From Rhodoferax sp. U2-2l (GTDB lineage: Bacteria > Pseudomonadota > Gammaproteobacteria > Burkholderiales > Burkholderiaceae_C), in NCBI RefSeq assembly GCF_020594515.1, contig NZ_JAJCTH010000015.1:1-64000 (forward strand): DNA of 64,000 bases. The letters are read 5' to 3'. Numbering within the stretch: position 1 is the first letter of the stretch; each line of letters opens with the position of its first letter. Positions 25,423 to 34,886 of this stretch are shown here, piece after piece. A model generated the notes under the pieces. The model was not told the DNA's origin and made no database searches. It saw nothing but the letters and a program-made list of their open reading frames with translations. A program made the translations under genes and the position numbers.

Positions 25423-26451
25423 ATGACAACACCCATTGCAGCCACGCTGATCCCCGGCGACGGCATCGGCCCCGAAATCATGGACGCCACGCTGGCGGTC
25501 CTCGACGCCTTGGGCGCCCCGTTCGTCTGGGAGCGCCAGGTGGCCGGACTGGAGGGCGTGAAGGTGGCCGGTGACCCGCTGCCTGCGGCCACTCTAGAGA
25601 GCATCCGGCGCACCCGCCTGGCCCTGAAAGGCCCGCTGGAAACGCCCTCGGGCGGTGGCTACCGCAGCTCCAACGTGCGCCTGCGCGAAGAATTCCAGCT
25701 CTACGCCAACCTGCGCCCGGCCCGCACCCTCATCCCCGGCGGGCGCTTTGACAAGATCGACCTGGTGGTTGTGCGCGAAAACCTGGAAGGCCTGTACATC
25801 GGCCATGAACACTATGTAAAGATCGACGACGACCCGCACGCCGTGGCCATGGCCACCGGCATCAACACCCGCGCGGGTGGGCGCCGCCTGCTCGAATTTG
25901 CCTTTGACCACGCCGTGACCACCGGGCGCAAAAAAGTCACCATCGTGCACAAGGCCAACATCATGAAGGCGCTGACCGGCATCTTCCTGGAGACCGGTCT
26001 GAAGCTCTATGAAGACAAGTACAAAGGCAAATTTGAGCTGGACACGGTGATCATCGACGCCTGCGCGATGAAACTGGTGCTCAACCCCTGGCAGTTCGAC
26101 ATGCTGGTCACCACCAATTTGTTTGGCGACATTTTGTCTGACCTGGTGGCCGGGCTGGTGGGTGGTTTGGGCATGGCGCCCGGCGCCAACATTGGGGCCG
26201 ACGCGGCCATTTTTGAAGCCGTGCACGGCTCGGCGCCGGACATTGCCGGCCAAGGCATGGCCAACCCGATCGCCCTGATGCTGGCTGCGGCCATGATGCT
26301 GGACCACGTCAAGCTGCCCGCCATGGCCACCAAGCTGCGCACCGCGATTGATGAGACGCTCAACGCCGATGGGGTGCGCACCGGCGATCTGGGTGGCAAG
26401 GCGGGCACGGCAGAGTTCACCCAGGCGCTGGTCCGCCGCATCCGCGGCTGA
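25423..26451 (+). CDS. NAD-dependent isocitrate/isopropylmalate dehydrogenase family enzyme
   Basis: 342 residues of the beta-decarboxylating dehydrogenase family. ATLIPGDGIGPEIMDATLAV starts the protein; the substrate region shows TPSGGGYRSSNVRLREEFQL and LRPARTLIPG; KKVTIVHKANIMK and NLFGDILSDLVAGLVGG follow. The Ser-Asn-Arg arrangement and the short length fit NAD-type isocitrate dehydrogenase more than leuB, which normally clusters with leuCD. Start at 25423 follows AGGACACCCC; the frame 27 bases longer begins at a less likely codon. Confidence 0.85.
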   Translation: MTTPIAATLIPGDGIGPEIMDATLAVLDALGAPFVWERQVAGLEGVKVAGDPLPAATLESIRRTRLALKGPLETPSGGGYRSSNVRLREEFQLYANLRPARTLIPGGRFDKIDLVVVRENLEGLYIGHEHYVKIDDDPHAVAMATGINTRAGGRRLLEFAFDHAVTTGRKKVTIVHKANIMKALTGIFLETGLKLYEDKYKGKFELDTVIIDACAMKLVLNPWQFDMLVTTNLFGDILSDLVAGLVGGLGMAPGANIGADAAIFEAVHGSAPDIAGQGMANPIALMLAAAMMLDHVKLPAMATKLRTAIDETLNADGVRTGDLGGKAGTAEFTQALVRRIRG

Positions 26452-26468
26452 CTGACGGCAGCGTCGGT

Positions 26469-28736
26469 TCAGCCCGCAAACAGGTCTTTCAGCCACTGCA
26501 GCGGGTCCAGGTCCAGCCGCCAGACGCCGCCTGCAGTCTGAAACTCTTCCAGCACCCAGTCACCCTGAGCCTGCGTCACCCCGGCGGGCTGCGGCATGCG
26601 ATGCAGCGGCTGGCCCGCCAGGCTGGTGCGCATGAAGTCAATCCAGATCGGCAGCGCCACGGTGGACCCAAATTCACGCGCCCCCAACGAGCGCGGCTCG
26701 TCAAAGCCCATCCACGCCACCGCCGTGGTGCTGCCGCTGTAACCGGCAAACCAGCCGTCAAACGCATCGCTGCTGGTGCCGGTCTTGCCCGCCAGGTCTG
26801 ACCGGGCCAGCCGGTTGGAGGCGGCGGCGCCCGTACCCGAGGTGACCACTTCACGCAGCAGGCTGTCGGTGATGAAGGCGTTGCGCGCATCCAGCACCCG
26901 CGCGCTCTCCTGCGCGGGCAGCGCCGGTTTGGCCTCAAACAGCACCGTACCGCGGCTGTCCACCACCTTCTGGATCAAATACGGGTTGATCTGATAACCG
27001 CCATTGGCAAACACCGAGTACGCCCCGGCCATCTGCAGCGGCGTGACCGCGCCGGTGCCCAGCGCCAGCGTGTAGTTGACCGGGTGCCGGGCCGCGTCAA
27101 AACCAAAACGCGGCAAAAAGTCATGTGCCACTTGCGGCGTGATGCCGCGCAGCAGCCGCACCGCCGCCACGTTTTTGGACTGCGCCAGCGCGGTACGCAG
27201 GGTGATGGCGCCGTCGTAAACGTTGTCGTCGTTTTGCGGCGACCAGGGCGGGCCACCGGTCTCGGCCGAGGTCAGCGTCAGCGGCGCGTCATTCACCAGC
27301 GTGCCCGGTGAGTAGCCTTTTTCCAGCGCGGCCGAGTAAATGAACGGCTTCATGGTCGAGCCAGGCTGGCGCCAGGCCTGCGTGACGTGGTTGAACTCGC
27401 TGAGACCAAAATCAAACCCGCCCACCAGGGCGCGGTAGGCGCCGGTCTGGTTGTTCAGCGCGACCAATGCGGCGCCTACCGTGGGCAACTGCGCCATGGC
27501 CCAGCCGCCGCGGCTGGTTTTGACGACACGGATCACCGAACCGGGCCGGATCTTGAGCGCCACCGACGCTTTGGGCGACAGGGCGGCCGCCGCCCAGCGC
27601 AGGCCATCGGCCACCAGCTCAATCGTTTCACCATTGGCCAGCACCGCCTGCACGCTGCCCGGTTTGGCCGACAGCACCACCGCCGCCAGCAGTGCGTCGC
27701 TGGCCGGGTGCTGCTGCAGCGTGGCCTCGATGAGTTTCTGCCGCTCGGTGGTGTTGGCGGGCAGGGTGATGTGGGCCTCGGGCCCACGGTAGCCGTGGCG
27801 CTGGTCATAGGCCAGCACATGGCGGCGCAGCGCGTCATAAGCGGCTTTTTGATCGGCATTGACCAGCGTGGTGGTGACACTGATGCCGCGGGTGTAGGCC
27901 TCGTCCTTGAACTGGGCATAGATGGCCTGGCGCACCATCTCGGCCGCGTGCTGCGCATGGTTGCCCACCGACTGGCCCTCGCCCAGCACATGCAGGTTTT
28001 CCTGCAACGCGGCCTTGTGCTGCGCCTCGGTGATGTAACCCAGCGCCAGCATGCGTTTGAGCACCAGCGCCTGGCGAGCTTTGGCGCGCGTGGGGTTGGC
28101 AATCGGGTTGATGCTGGACGGCGCTTGCGGCAAACCGGCCAGCATGGCGGCCTGCGCCAGCGTCAGGTCTTTCAGCGGTTTGCCAAAGTAAATGCGCGCC
28201 GCGCTGCTGAAGCCGTACGCCCGCTGGCCCAGGTAAATCTGGTTCATGTAGAGCTCCAGAATCTGGTCTTTGCTCAGCTCGCGCTCAATCTTGTAGGCCA
28301 GCATCACCTCGGTGATCTTGCGCGAAATCAGCTTTTCGCGGGTCAGGAAAAAGTTGCGCGCCAGCTGCATGGTGATGGTGGAGGCACCCTGCTTGAGGCC
28401 TCCACTCAGGTCCGCCAGCACGGCCCGCACCACGCCTTTGTAATCCACCCCGCCGTGGTCGTAAAAACGCGCGTCTTCAATGGCCAGCAGCGCCTGGCGC
28501 TGGATCAACGGGATGTCTTTGATGGCTACAAAGTCACGCCGCTCCTGGCCAAACTCACCAATCAGCACGTTGTCACTGGTGTAGACGCGCAGCGGGATTT
28601 TGGGCCGGTAGTCGGTCAGGACGTCCAGGCTGGGCAGGTCCAGCGGGGTGGCGGCAAAGGCCACGGGCCAGCTCAGTGCCCACAGCAACAGCACGCGGCA
28701 CAGGCCGGCAGAGAGGAATGGTTTCAAGATGGACAA
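26469..28736 (-). CDS. Class A penicillin-binding protein (PBP1-like)
   Basis: About 755 residues: signal anchor (ILKPFLSAGLCRVLLLWALS), family 51 glycosyltransferase domain (EDARFYDHGGVDYKG, QGASTITMQLARNFFL, ELYMNQIYLGQRAYGF), and a transpeptidase domain with SxxK in QPGSTMKPFIYS, SxN in AQSKNVAAVRLL and KTG in GKTGTSSDAFDGWF. Makes and crosslinks peptidoglycan in the periplasm. The start is uncertain: a TTG at 28736 gives a clean signal anchor, whereas a TTG at 28775 or GTG at 28766 would add up to 13 residues. The frame stays open to 28775. Confidence 0.9.
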   Translation of the reverse strand: MSILKPFLSAGLCRVLLLWALSWPVAFAATPLDLPSLDVLTDYRPKIPLRVYTSDNVLIGEFGQERRDFVAIKDIPLIQRQALLAIEDARFYDHGGVDYKGVVRAVLADLSGGLKQGASTITMQLARNFFLTREKLISRKITEVMLAYKIERELSKDQILELYMNQIYLGQRAYGFSSAARIYFGKPLKDLTLAQAAMLAGLPQAPSSINPIANPTRAKARQALVLKRMLALGYITEAQHKAALQENLHVLGEGQSVGNHAQHAAEMVRQAIYAQFKDEAYTRGISVTTTLVNADQKAAYDALRRHVLAYDQRHGYRGPEAHITLPANTTERQKLIEATLQQHPASDALLAAVVLSAKPGSVQAVLANGETIELVADGLRWAAAALSPKASVALKIRPGSVIRVVKTSRGGWAMAQLPTVGAALVALNNQTGAYRALVGGFDFGLSEFNHVTQAWRQPGSTMKPFIYSAALEKGYSPGTLVNDAPLTLTSAETGGPPWSPQNDDNVYDGAITLRTALAQSKNVAAVRLLRGITPQVAHDFLPRFGFDAARHPVNYTLALGTGAVTPLQMAGAYSVFANGGYQINPYLIQKVVDSRGTVLFEAKPALPAQESARVLDARNAFITDSLLREVVTSGTGAAASNRLARSDLAGKTGTSSDAFDGWFAGYSGSTTAVAWMGFDEPRSLGAREFGSTVALPIWIDFMRTSLAGQPLHRMPQPAGVTQAQGDWVLEEFQTAGGVWRLDLDPLQWLKDLFAG

Positions 28737-28891
28737 GGCAAAAAAGACCCGGGGGTGCGCTGCCACGTGCAGCAAGGGTCAAAAGCCCCGGATTATCGTG
28801 ACAGCGCCCGTTGCAGCGGCGTCGCTTGCGTGAAATAGACCGTCTCAGTTGTAAAGGTTTGCAACCAGCGAGCCGGTCATGGTCTGGCTCG

Positions 28892-30277
28892 TCACCCCGG
28901 AGGCAGCGGGCAGGTGGCTTTTTTCAGCCAGGCGGTGAACCAGAAACTGCTGCCGACCAGCGGTGTGCTGACCATGCCGGCCTCACCGCCCATGAGCTGC
29001 GCCAGCTTCCTGGTCATGACCAGGCCCAGCCCCACCCCGGCAAATCGCCGGGTGGTCGAGTTGTCGGCCTGCTCAAACAGGCCAAACAGCCGCGGGCTGT
29101 CTTCGGGTGCAATGCCGATCCCGGTGTCGGTCACCTCAAAACGCAACAAGACGCTGTCGCCGCTTTCGTCCACCGTGTCAACACGCACCGTGACCGTGCC
29201 CGATTCGGTGAACTTGATGGCGTTGTCCACCAGATTGTGCAAAGCCTGCTGCAGCTTGACCCGGTCACCCAGCAGCAACGGCGCCACCCGCGCCACCTCG
29301 CAGACCACCCGCAGACCCTTGGCCCGGGCCGCCGACCGGTGCGCGTTCACCACGTTGTCCACCACGCTGCTGACCTGCACGGCCTCCAGCGCCGGCACAA
29401 ATTGGCACGACTCGATGTCGGCCACGGTCAGGATGGCATCCATGATTTTGAGCAGCCGCCTTTCTGCAGCTTCCATCTTGTCAAGGCGCCCGAGTTGCTC
29501 AAGCGTCAGGCCGGAGCGGCGCAGCAGGTAGAGCATGCCCGCGATGGTGTTGAGCGGGGTGCGGATTTCATGCGAGACATTGGCGAGAAAAGCGCTTTTG
29601 GCCTGGTTGGCCACCTCGGCCGCCTGTTGCGCCTGGTGCAGTTCAGCGGTGCGCTGCGCCACCAACTCTTCCAGCCGGTACTGGTAGCGTTTGAGTTCGG
29701 CGGCCGCCTTGACCTGCTGCATCACGTCCGTCACCACGACGCGCAAGGTGGCAGGCTGCCCGGGTTTGAGCAGGCGCAGACTGTCCAGCCGCACATGCAG
29801 GCGAAAACCGTCTGCAGCCACCAGCGCCAGCTCAGCGCTGAGTTTCTCGTCCTGTTTGAAGGCCTTGACGCAGTAGGTGTGCCACAGATCCGTCTGCTCG
29901 GGCACCACGAACTGCGAAAAAGGACAGGTCAGCAGCTTGGCGCGCTCGGTTCTCAGGAAATGGGCCGCGGTCAGGTTGGCCTCGGCCACCACCCCCTTGT
30001 CGGTGATGGTGAGGTAGCCCACCGGGGCCATCTCATAAAAGTCAGCAAAACGTTCCCGCAACGCCGCCAGTTCCTCCTGTAGCTGCCGCACGGTGTCGTT
30101 TGGCGTCGCCACGCTGAAGGGGGGCGCTTGCAGGCCATGTGGCGCGTCCTGCGGCTCGGACGGTGCCGTCACCGGGGGTGACCGCACCGGGATGTGCGTG
30201 TGCTCATGACGGCGAAAAGCTAGCGGGCTCGTTGCTCGCCCCTGGGCGGTGGGCCCGGTGCCGGGTAGCGTCATCAT
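28892..30277 (-). CDS. PAS-domain histidine kinase (soluble)
   Basis: About 461 residues. An N-terminal linker precedes a PAS domain ([19 protein letters not shown], about 100-210), a coiled coil, HisKA with [16 protein letters not shown] and HATPase boxes ([50 protein letters not shown]). No membrane span and no receiver domain, so the stimulus is cytoplasmic and the partner regulator is elsewhere. Its PAS core is clearly similar to that of the divergent kinase at 30919. The start at 30277 or 30274 overlaps the stop of a 43-codon ORF (ATGATG over TGA). Confidence 0.88.
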   Translation of the reverse strand: MMTLPGTGPTAQGRATSPLAFRRHEHTHIPVRSPPVTAPSEPQDAPHGLQAPPFSVATPNDTVRQLQEELAALRERFADFYEMAPVGYLTITDKGVVAEANLTAAHFLRTERAKLLTCPFSQFVVPEQTDLWHTYCVKAFKQDEKLSAELALVAADGFRLHVRLDSLRLLKPGQPATLRVVVTDVMQQVKAAAELKRYQYRLEELVAQRTAELHQAQQAAEVANQAKSAFLANVSHEIRTPLNTIAGMLYLLRRSGLTLEQLGRLDKMEAAERRLLKIMDAILTVADIESCQFVPALEAVQVSSVVDNVVNAHRSAARAKGLRVVCEVARVAPLLLGDRVKLQQALHNLVDNAIKFTESGTVTVRVDTVDESGDSVLLRFEVTDTGIGIAPEDSPRLFGLFEQADNSTTRRFAGVGLGLVMTRKLAQLMGGEAGMVSTPLVGSSFWFTAWLKKATCPLPPG

Positions 30278-30405
30278 GCAATGGCGCCCCCCGCCATGTT
30301 GGCACCCCACGTGCAGGTCTTGTCATCTGGCGTGACATCAACAGGCATCTGGCGGCTGCCGATGGAGGCCCGGGCGAAGGGGGTCGCGTATGCCAAATCA
30401 AACAT
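30274..30405 (-). CDS. 43-residue small protein coupled to the PAS kinase
   Basis: [20 protein letters not shown]... ends in [18 protein letters not shown] ribosome-binding site lies 7-8 bases before the ATG at 30405, and its TGA overlaps the ATG pair starting the kinase, a layout typical of translational coupling. No domain or signal peptide is recognised. It could be a leader peptide that sets kinase translation or a small functional protein. Confidence 0.5.
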   Translation of the reverse strand: MFDLAYATPFARASIGSRQMPVDVTPDDKTCTWGANMAGGAIA

Positions 30406-30499
30406 GGGTTGTCTCCTCGGGTTCGTTGGCCAAGCGTTAGGCGTGTGACAGGGGATGGCGGGTGTCCACGTCTTGGCGTGGATCAAAAAAGGGGACAGG

Positions 30500-30712
30500 C
30501 TAGGGGCGTGGCTGTTGGCTAAGTTCGTCCATCACCACCATCCAGTCATGCATCTCCGCGCTGGGGCCGAAACTTTGCGCCTGCGCCTTGAAATAGGCTG
30601 CAGAGGCCGTGGGGTGGGAATGACCTGATGCCACCGGCATCCAGCGGGTTCGGGGTGCATCGGGCGGGAGGGTGCCAGTGCCAGATGGGTGAGTCGTTTC
30701 AAGTTGCTTCAT
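30500..30712 (-). CDS. Small DUF2934-like protein
   Basis: 70 residues from an ATG at 30712. The C-terminal half (ASAAYFKAQAQSFGPS followed by HDWMVVMDEL) resembles the DUF2934 pattern of 'AYxxAExRGFxPGxExxDWLxAE'. The frame can extend to 30814 but that part is not conserved-looking. The ribosome-binding site is weak. It precedes the 43-codon ORF and the PAS kinase on the same strand. Confidence 0.45.
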   Translation of the reverse strand: MKQLETTHPSGTGTLPPDAPRTRWMPVASGHSHPTASAAYFKAQAQSFGPSAEMHDWMVVMDELSQQPRP

Positions 30713-30918
30713 GGCCGCACTTTTTGGAACTGATGTGGGCCGGGAGCTTATCGAGCAGCTTGGGGCTTGTGAATACGTGCTCGCGCTTACGGTGCGGTTG
30801 GTAAGCAGTTGCACGTATGTATGAAGATACAGCTTTGTATAGACGCGGACACACCTTTTTGTTACGCTGTCAGCGCCCTCTGGTCACGATGCCCGAGCGG
30901 TTCAGCGGAGAGAGAAGA

Positions 30919-32682
30919 ATGACAACGCGTCCACCACGGAAGAAGGGTCATCACCCTGCGCCGAAGCCACCCACGGCAGCCTCGGTGGTCATGCACGCAG
31001 AAGACCCGTTGTTCCCGTCCATCCAACCTGCAGACGATGAACAAAACCCCTTGAGAAAGACCGCCGAGGCGCAACTGGCAGCTTCGATGCGGGACGACGC
31101 CAACGCGTCGGCCGACCCCGTCTTGCACGAACTGCGCGTCCATCAACTTGAGCTGGAGATGCAAAACGAGGCCTTGCATGAGGCGCAGGTCATCCTGGAA
31201 GAGTCGCGCGACCGCTACCAGGATTTGTATGAGATGGCCCCCGTCGGGCACCTCACCCTGAGCGTGGACGGCAGCATCGAAGAGATCAACCTGTACGGCG
31301 CCAAGCTGCTTCAGGACAACCGGCAAACCCTGCTGCACCGACGGTTTTTCCAGTACGTGGCGCCCGCCAACCAGCACGCCTGGCACATGTTTTGGCAGCA
31401 GGCGCTGCAAGGCAACGAGCTCCAGCGCGGCGAAATTGATCTGATAGGCCGAGACGGCGCAGTGACCACGGTGCGTGTCAAGTGCGCCGCCATTCAGGTG
31501 GCGGGTGAGTTGCGGGGCGTGCGCATCGCGCTGAGCGACATCACCGACCTGAAACAGGCACTGGCTGAGCTGCAAACCCGGGAAGATCGTCTGCAAATGG
31601 CGACCGCCGCCAGTGGTTTGGGCTTGTTTGACGACTACCTGACAGGCGACCTTCCCCTGCTGGACAACCGCCTGCGCGAGATCTGGGGCTTTGAGCCCAA
31701 TGAGCCGGTCAGCTTTCAACAGGTGGTGGCCGGGGTGCACCCGGACGACCGCCAGGCGATGCAGACCGCCCTGGCCCGATCGCTCAGCCCGCGTGGCAAC
31801 GGCCACTATTTCGCCAAGTACCGTGTGGTCAACCGGGTCACGGGCGTCGTGCACCATGTCGTGGCTTTTGGCCGGGTGTATTACCGGGACGGGTTGGCCG
31901 TGCGGATCATCGGCACCGTGAACGACATCACCGAACATGTCCAACTGGAGGAAGAGGTGCGGGCCCGACGCCATGCCATGGAGCTGCTGGCGCACCAGCA
32001 AATCGCCACGCAGACGGCTGCGGCCATCGCCCACGAAATCAACCAGCCACTGATCTCGGTGTCGGCCTACAGCGAGGCCGCCCTGCACATGCTGCGTGAT
32101 GGGGTGAAGCAGAAGGACAAACTGAAACGTGCGCTCGAGGGTGCGGTGCAACAGGCCCAGCGCGCCGGGCGGGCGTTACACGAATTGCTTGACTTTCTGC
32201 ACAAAGGCGAGACCGCCACCGAGTCGCTGGACCTGAACCAGGTGGTGTCGGAGGCGGTCGGGTTTGTCGAAAAGGGCAACCATTGCACCTGCACGGTGGC
32301 TCTGGAGCAAGACCCTGATCTGCCGCCAGTACAAATCAACCGTCTGCAGATTCAGAAAGTGGTCATCAACCTGGTGCAAAACGCCTGCGAGGCGATGCAT
32401 ACCAAGGACCTGCCGCATGACGCGATCACGATCAAGGTCATGGTGCGCCACATGGCCGACATCCCGATGGCCCAAGTGAGCGTGTATGACCGAGGACCCG
32501 GCTTCAGCGCCGAGTCGATCAAACGCGCGTTCGACCCGTTCTTCACCACCAAAACCAACGGCATCGGCCTGGGCTTGGCCATCAGCCGCGCGCTCGTCGA
32601 GGCCAACGGCGGCCAGCTGTGGGTTGACCCCGCGCCCGGGCCGGGCGCCATTCTGCACTTTTCACTACCTTTTGCATCATGA
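30919..32682 (+). CDS. Multi-PAS histidine kinase (FixL/TodS-like, soluble)
   Basis: 587 residues. After a basic N-terminus come two PAS domains: PAS1 (DLYEMAPVGHLTLSVDGSI, about 95-210) and PAS2 with PAC (DRLQMATAASGLGLFDDY to IIGTVNDITE, about 220-345). The kinase core has AAAIAHEINQPLISVSAYSE (phospho-His), NLVQNACEAMH, DRGPGFSAESIKRAFDPFF and GIGLGLAISRALVEANGG. This HEINQPL variety is typical of FixL, DctB and similar kinases that act on FixJ-like regulators. No heme-PAS His could be assigned by eye. GGAGAG precedes the ATG. Its stop overlaps the regulator start. Confidence 0.9.
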   Translation: MTTRPPRKKGHHPAPKPPTAASVVMHAEDPLFPSIQPADDEQNPLRKTAEAQLAASMRDDANASADPVLHELRVHQLELEMQNEALHEAQVILEESRDRYQDLYEMAPVGHLTLSVDGSIEEINLYGAKLLQDNRQTLLHRRFFQYVAPANQHAWHMFWQQALQGNELQRGEIDLIGRDGAVTTVRVKCAAIQVAGELRGVRIALSDITDLKQALAELQTREDRLQMATAASGLGLFDDYLTGDLPLLDNRLREIWGFEPNEPVSFQQVVAGVHPDDRQAMQTALARSLSPRGNGHYFAKYRVVNRVTGVVHHVVAFGRVYYRDGLAVRIIGTVNDITEHVQLEEEVRARRHAMELLAHQQIATQTAAAIAHEINQPLISVSAYSEAALHMLRDGVKQKDKLKRALEGAVQQAQRAGRALHELLDFLHKGETATESLDLNQVVSEAVGFVEKGNHCTCTVALEQDPDLPPVQINRLQIQKVVINLVQNACEAMHTKDLPHDAITIKVMVRHMADIPMAQVSVYDRGPGFSAESIKRAFDPFFTTKTNGIGLGLAISRALVEANGGQLWVDPAPGPGAILHFSLPFAS

Positions 32683-33371
32683 AGAAATTAGTCAAGGTGT
32701 ATATCGTGGACGACGACCCGGCGGTGCGGGAATCATTGACGCTGCTGCTGGAACAGGAAAACGTCCTGGTGGAGAGCTTTGCCAGTGCCGAGGATTTCCT
32801 GGCCACCAACCGCTGGCTGCCGGTGAGTTGCGTCATTGTTGACATCCATATGCCCGGCATGGACGGGATGGCGCTGCAGAAAGAGCTGACACGGCGCGGC
32901 TGCCACATCCCGCTGATTTTCTTGACAGGTTACGGCGATATTGCGCAAAGTGTGCGGGCCATCAAGGCGGGGGCGATCGACTTTCTGACCAAACCCGTCA
33001 CCGCCCAAGCGCTGATGAACAGTGTGCAGAGCGCTCTCAATGCCGGTGTGCTGCTGTACGAGCAGACAGAAATGAGCCGCAGCGTTGCCAGCCGCATGGC
33101 CGCACTGACGGAGCGCGAACGTGAGGTGATGACCCTGGCCGTGCAAGGCCTGACCAACAAGGAAATTGCACGGCAACTGGGCATCAGCTACCGGACGGTG
33201 GAAGTCCACCGGGCCCGGGTGATGCACAAGACCGGCGCCAGCACGGTGCTGGACCTGTCCCGCCTCGCCGTGCCGACACGACGGCGCACCGACCGTGTGG
33301 CCAGAGACGCCAGCGGCCCTGAAGACAAAACCGGCGCGCCCACCTTGCCCGCCCTGCCCGCCTTGGCATGA
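32679..33371 (+). CDS. FixJ-like response regulator (LuxR/NarL output)
   Basis: 230 residues: receiver with phospho-acceptor D55 in CVIVDIHMPGMDG, Thr in FLTGYGDI and Lys in FLTKPVTAQAL, then a helix-turn-helix with LTEREREVMTLAVQGLTNKEIA and SYRTVEVHRARVMHKTGAS. The receiver is of the FixJ/TtrR type. ATGA overlap with the kinase gene shows one operon. It sits immediately beside the nifE-fdxB unit, so a role in oxygen or redox control of nitrogen fixation is attractive but inferred. A Pro/Ala-rich tail of about 30 residues is unusual. Confidence 0.9.
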   Translation: MKKLVKVYIVDDDPAVRESLTLLLEQENVLVESFASAEDFLATNRWLPVSCVIVDIHMPGMDGMALQKELTRRGCHIPLIFLTGYGDIAQSVRAIKAGAIDFLTKPVTAQALMNSVQSALNAGVLLYEQTEMSRSVASRMAALTEREREVMTLAVQGLTNKEIARQLGISYRTVEVHRARVMHKTGASTVLDLSRLAVPTRRRTDRVARDASGPEDKTGAPTLPALPALA

Positions 33372-33419
33372 CCCGCTGGCGGCCAGCGTCATCACCCACG
33401 CCCCTCACGCAGAACAGCG

Positions 33420-33731
33420 TCACACCATGGCGGGTGCGTGCGAATAACACTTTTTCGGGCAGATCTTGGCGCACGACGTGCAGCCGATGCACTGCTCCGG
33501 GTGGGCCAGGGTCATGACCTTCTTTTCGTATTCCTCGTCGTCGTCATCGTCGTCCAGATCAACGGCGATGCGCTCGCCGTCTTCGGTGAGGCCGACCAGT
33601 TCCATCACGCCGCGCGGGCAGACTTTGAAGCAGCGGCCGCAGCCGATGCATTTTTCGTCGTCGATGGCGGTGACAAAGGTCGGTGTCCAGACCTCGCCGC
33701 TGGGCAGGGTCACGGTGTAGGGGCTGGTCAT
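33420..33731 (-). CDS. fdxB: Nif-specific ferredoxin III (2[4Fe-4S])
   Basis: 103 residues with two cluster motifs: CIGCGRCFKVCPRG and CIGCTSCAKICPKKC, separated by an acidic DLDDDDDDEEYE loop. This is the FdxB/ferredoxin III type linked to nifENX operons, thought to pass electrons in cofactor assembly or to nitrogenase. Last gene of the nifE-nifN-nifX-DUF269-DUF683-fdxB operon, 26 bp after the DUF683 gene. Confidence 0.9.
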   Translation of the reverse strand: MTSPYTVTLPSGEVWTPTFVTAIDDEKCIGCGRCFKVCPRGVMELVGLTEDGERIAVDLDDDDDDEEYEKKVMTLAHPEQCIGCTSCAKICPKKCYSHAPAMV

Positions 33732-33757
33732 GTCTGCGTCTCCTTAGGCTTTGCGGT

Positions 33758-33958
33758 TCAGAGCCCGGCCGCTGCGGCGGCTTGGCGGGCGTCCATCAGC
33801 ATGGCGTGGGCTTCATGGCAACGTTGGGCCACCTGCAGGATTGATTCCCAGTTGGTCGGCAGCTCTTCGGACAGGTCATGCAGGTCCATCTTGGCCTGGG
33901 TGGCGCGGGCGTTGAGTTTTTTCAGCCGCGCCTTGAGTTCGTCGGTTTCCATGGGCAT
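33758..33958 (-). CDS. DUF683/CCE_0567-type nif-associated small protein
   Basis: 66 residues: MPMETDELKARLKKLNARAT, then AKMDLHDLSEELPTNWESI and a C-terminal helical stretch. Members form helical bundles and can bind metal; they occur next to nifX in nearly all proteobacterial nif operons. The start at 33958 lies 2 bases after the stop of the DUF269 gene; an ATG two codons later is possible. Its exact role is unknown. Confidence 0.88.
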   Translation of the reverse strand: MPMETDELKARLKKLNARATQAKMDLHDLSEELPTNWESILQVAQRCHEAHAMLMDARQAAAAAGL

Positions 33959-33960
33959 GG

Positions 33961-34455
33961 TCAGGCTCCGTATTGGGCAACTTCGGGGTAGGTGCGGATC
34001 ATGGTGACCGCTTCGTTCAGGAACTTGGTGCCCGCCTCGGACAGCTTGGCCAGCGAGGTGAAGCCAAAGCGGTGTACGTCGCGCAGCTGTTTGTTGACCA
34101 CCACCAGCCGCCCGGCCAGCAGCACCATGCGGCCAAAACCTTCGTGGCTCATCTTCATCATGGGCGAGACCATCTGGCCGGTCTCGTGCTCGATGGCGAC
34201 CGCAATGGCGTTGTAAAACAGTTCCAGGTGCCACAGCGTCTCGGGGTCCGGGTCGCCGATGATGGGCAGGGCGCGCCGCTCTTCGGCGGTGTGCAGGTAG
34301 GGTTTGAGCAGCTGCAGGTCGGTTTTGTTGTCCCAGGTGCCATTGATGTCCTGCGCACGCAGCTGTTTGATCAACTGCTGCACAAACGGGCTGGCCAAGT
34401 GAGCCGCGTCGCTGGCGGGCTCGGTGGCGATGTCCAGGGTGGCTTGCTCGGTCAT
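33961..34455 (-). CDS. NifX-associated nitrogen fixation protein (DUF269)
   Basis: 164 residues. Diagnostic segments: [60 protein letters not shown] and [20 protein letters not shown]. This family is found only in nif clusters between nifX and DUF683, and probably helps FeMo-cofactor handling. Start overlaps the nifX stop by 4 bases. Confidence 0.92.
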   Translation of the reverse strand: MTEQATLDIATEPASDAAHLASPFVQQLIKQLRAQDINGTWDNKTDLQLLKPYLHTAEERRALPIIGDPDPETLWHLELFYNAIAVAIEHETGQMVSPMMKMSHEGFGRMVLLAGRLVVVNKQLRDVHRFGFTSLAKLSEAGTKFLNEAVTMIRTYPEVAQYGA

Positions 34456-34862
34456 GGGGTCACCTCGTCTTCTTCAAAGTTAAAGCTGCGCACGCCGTCT
34501 TTGGCCAGCGCCTTGCGCAGCCACGGTGGCGGTGTACCGTTGAGCACCCCCTGCAGCTTGTCCAGAATGCCGGTGATCGACTCGGGTTGCGGCACCTTGA
34601 TGGGGTGAACCTTCAGCGCCACCACACGCGCAGCCGCCGAGCCGCCAATGGCCGCCACATACACGATGGCGCAGTCCTGGATGGCGGCGATCTTGGGGCC
34701 GAGTTTGTCTTCGTCGCCATCTTCTTCGAGGTCGCTGCCAAACTCGAAGCTCTCGACGAAGTGGTAGCCCTCGGGCGAGATGTCGTACACGACGATGCTG
34801 GGCGCCCAGCCAAAGTGCGCATCCACACGCGCTTTGTCCTGGGTGGTGAAGGCGATTTTCAT
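34452..34862 (-). CDS. nifX: Nitrogen fixation protein NifX
   Basis: 136 residues with the dinitrogenase iron-molybdenum cofactor-binding fold: [57 protein letters not shown]. NifX carries NifB-co and the VK-cluster between NifB and NifEN. AAGGAG precedes the ATG. Third gene of the nifE operon. The C-terminus (NFEEDEVTP) is acidic. Confidence 0.94.
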   Translation of the reverse strand: MKIAFTTQDKARVDAHFGWAPSIVVYDISPEGYHFVESFEFGSDLEEDGDEDKLGPKIAAIQDCAIVYVAAIGGSAAARVVALKVHPIKVPQPESITGILDKLQGVLNGTPPPWLRKALAKDGVRSFNFEEDEVTP

Positions 34863-34886
34863 GGTGCGCTCCTTATTAAAGGTGAG

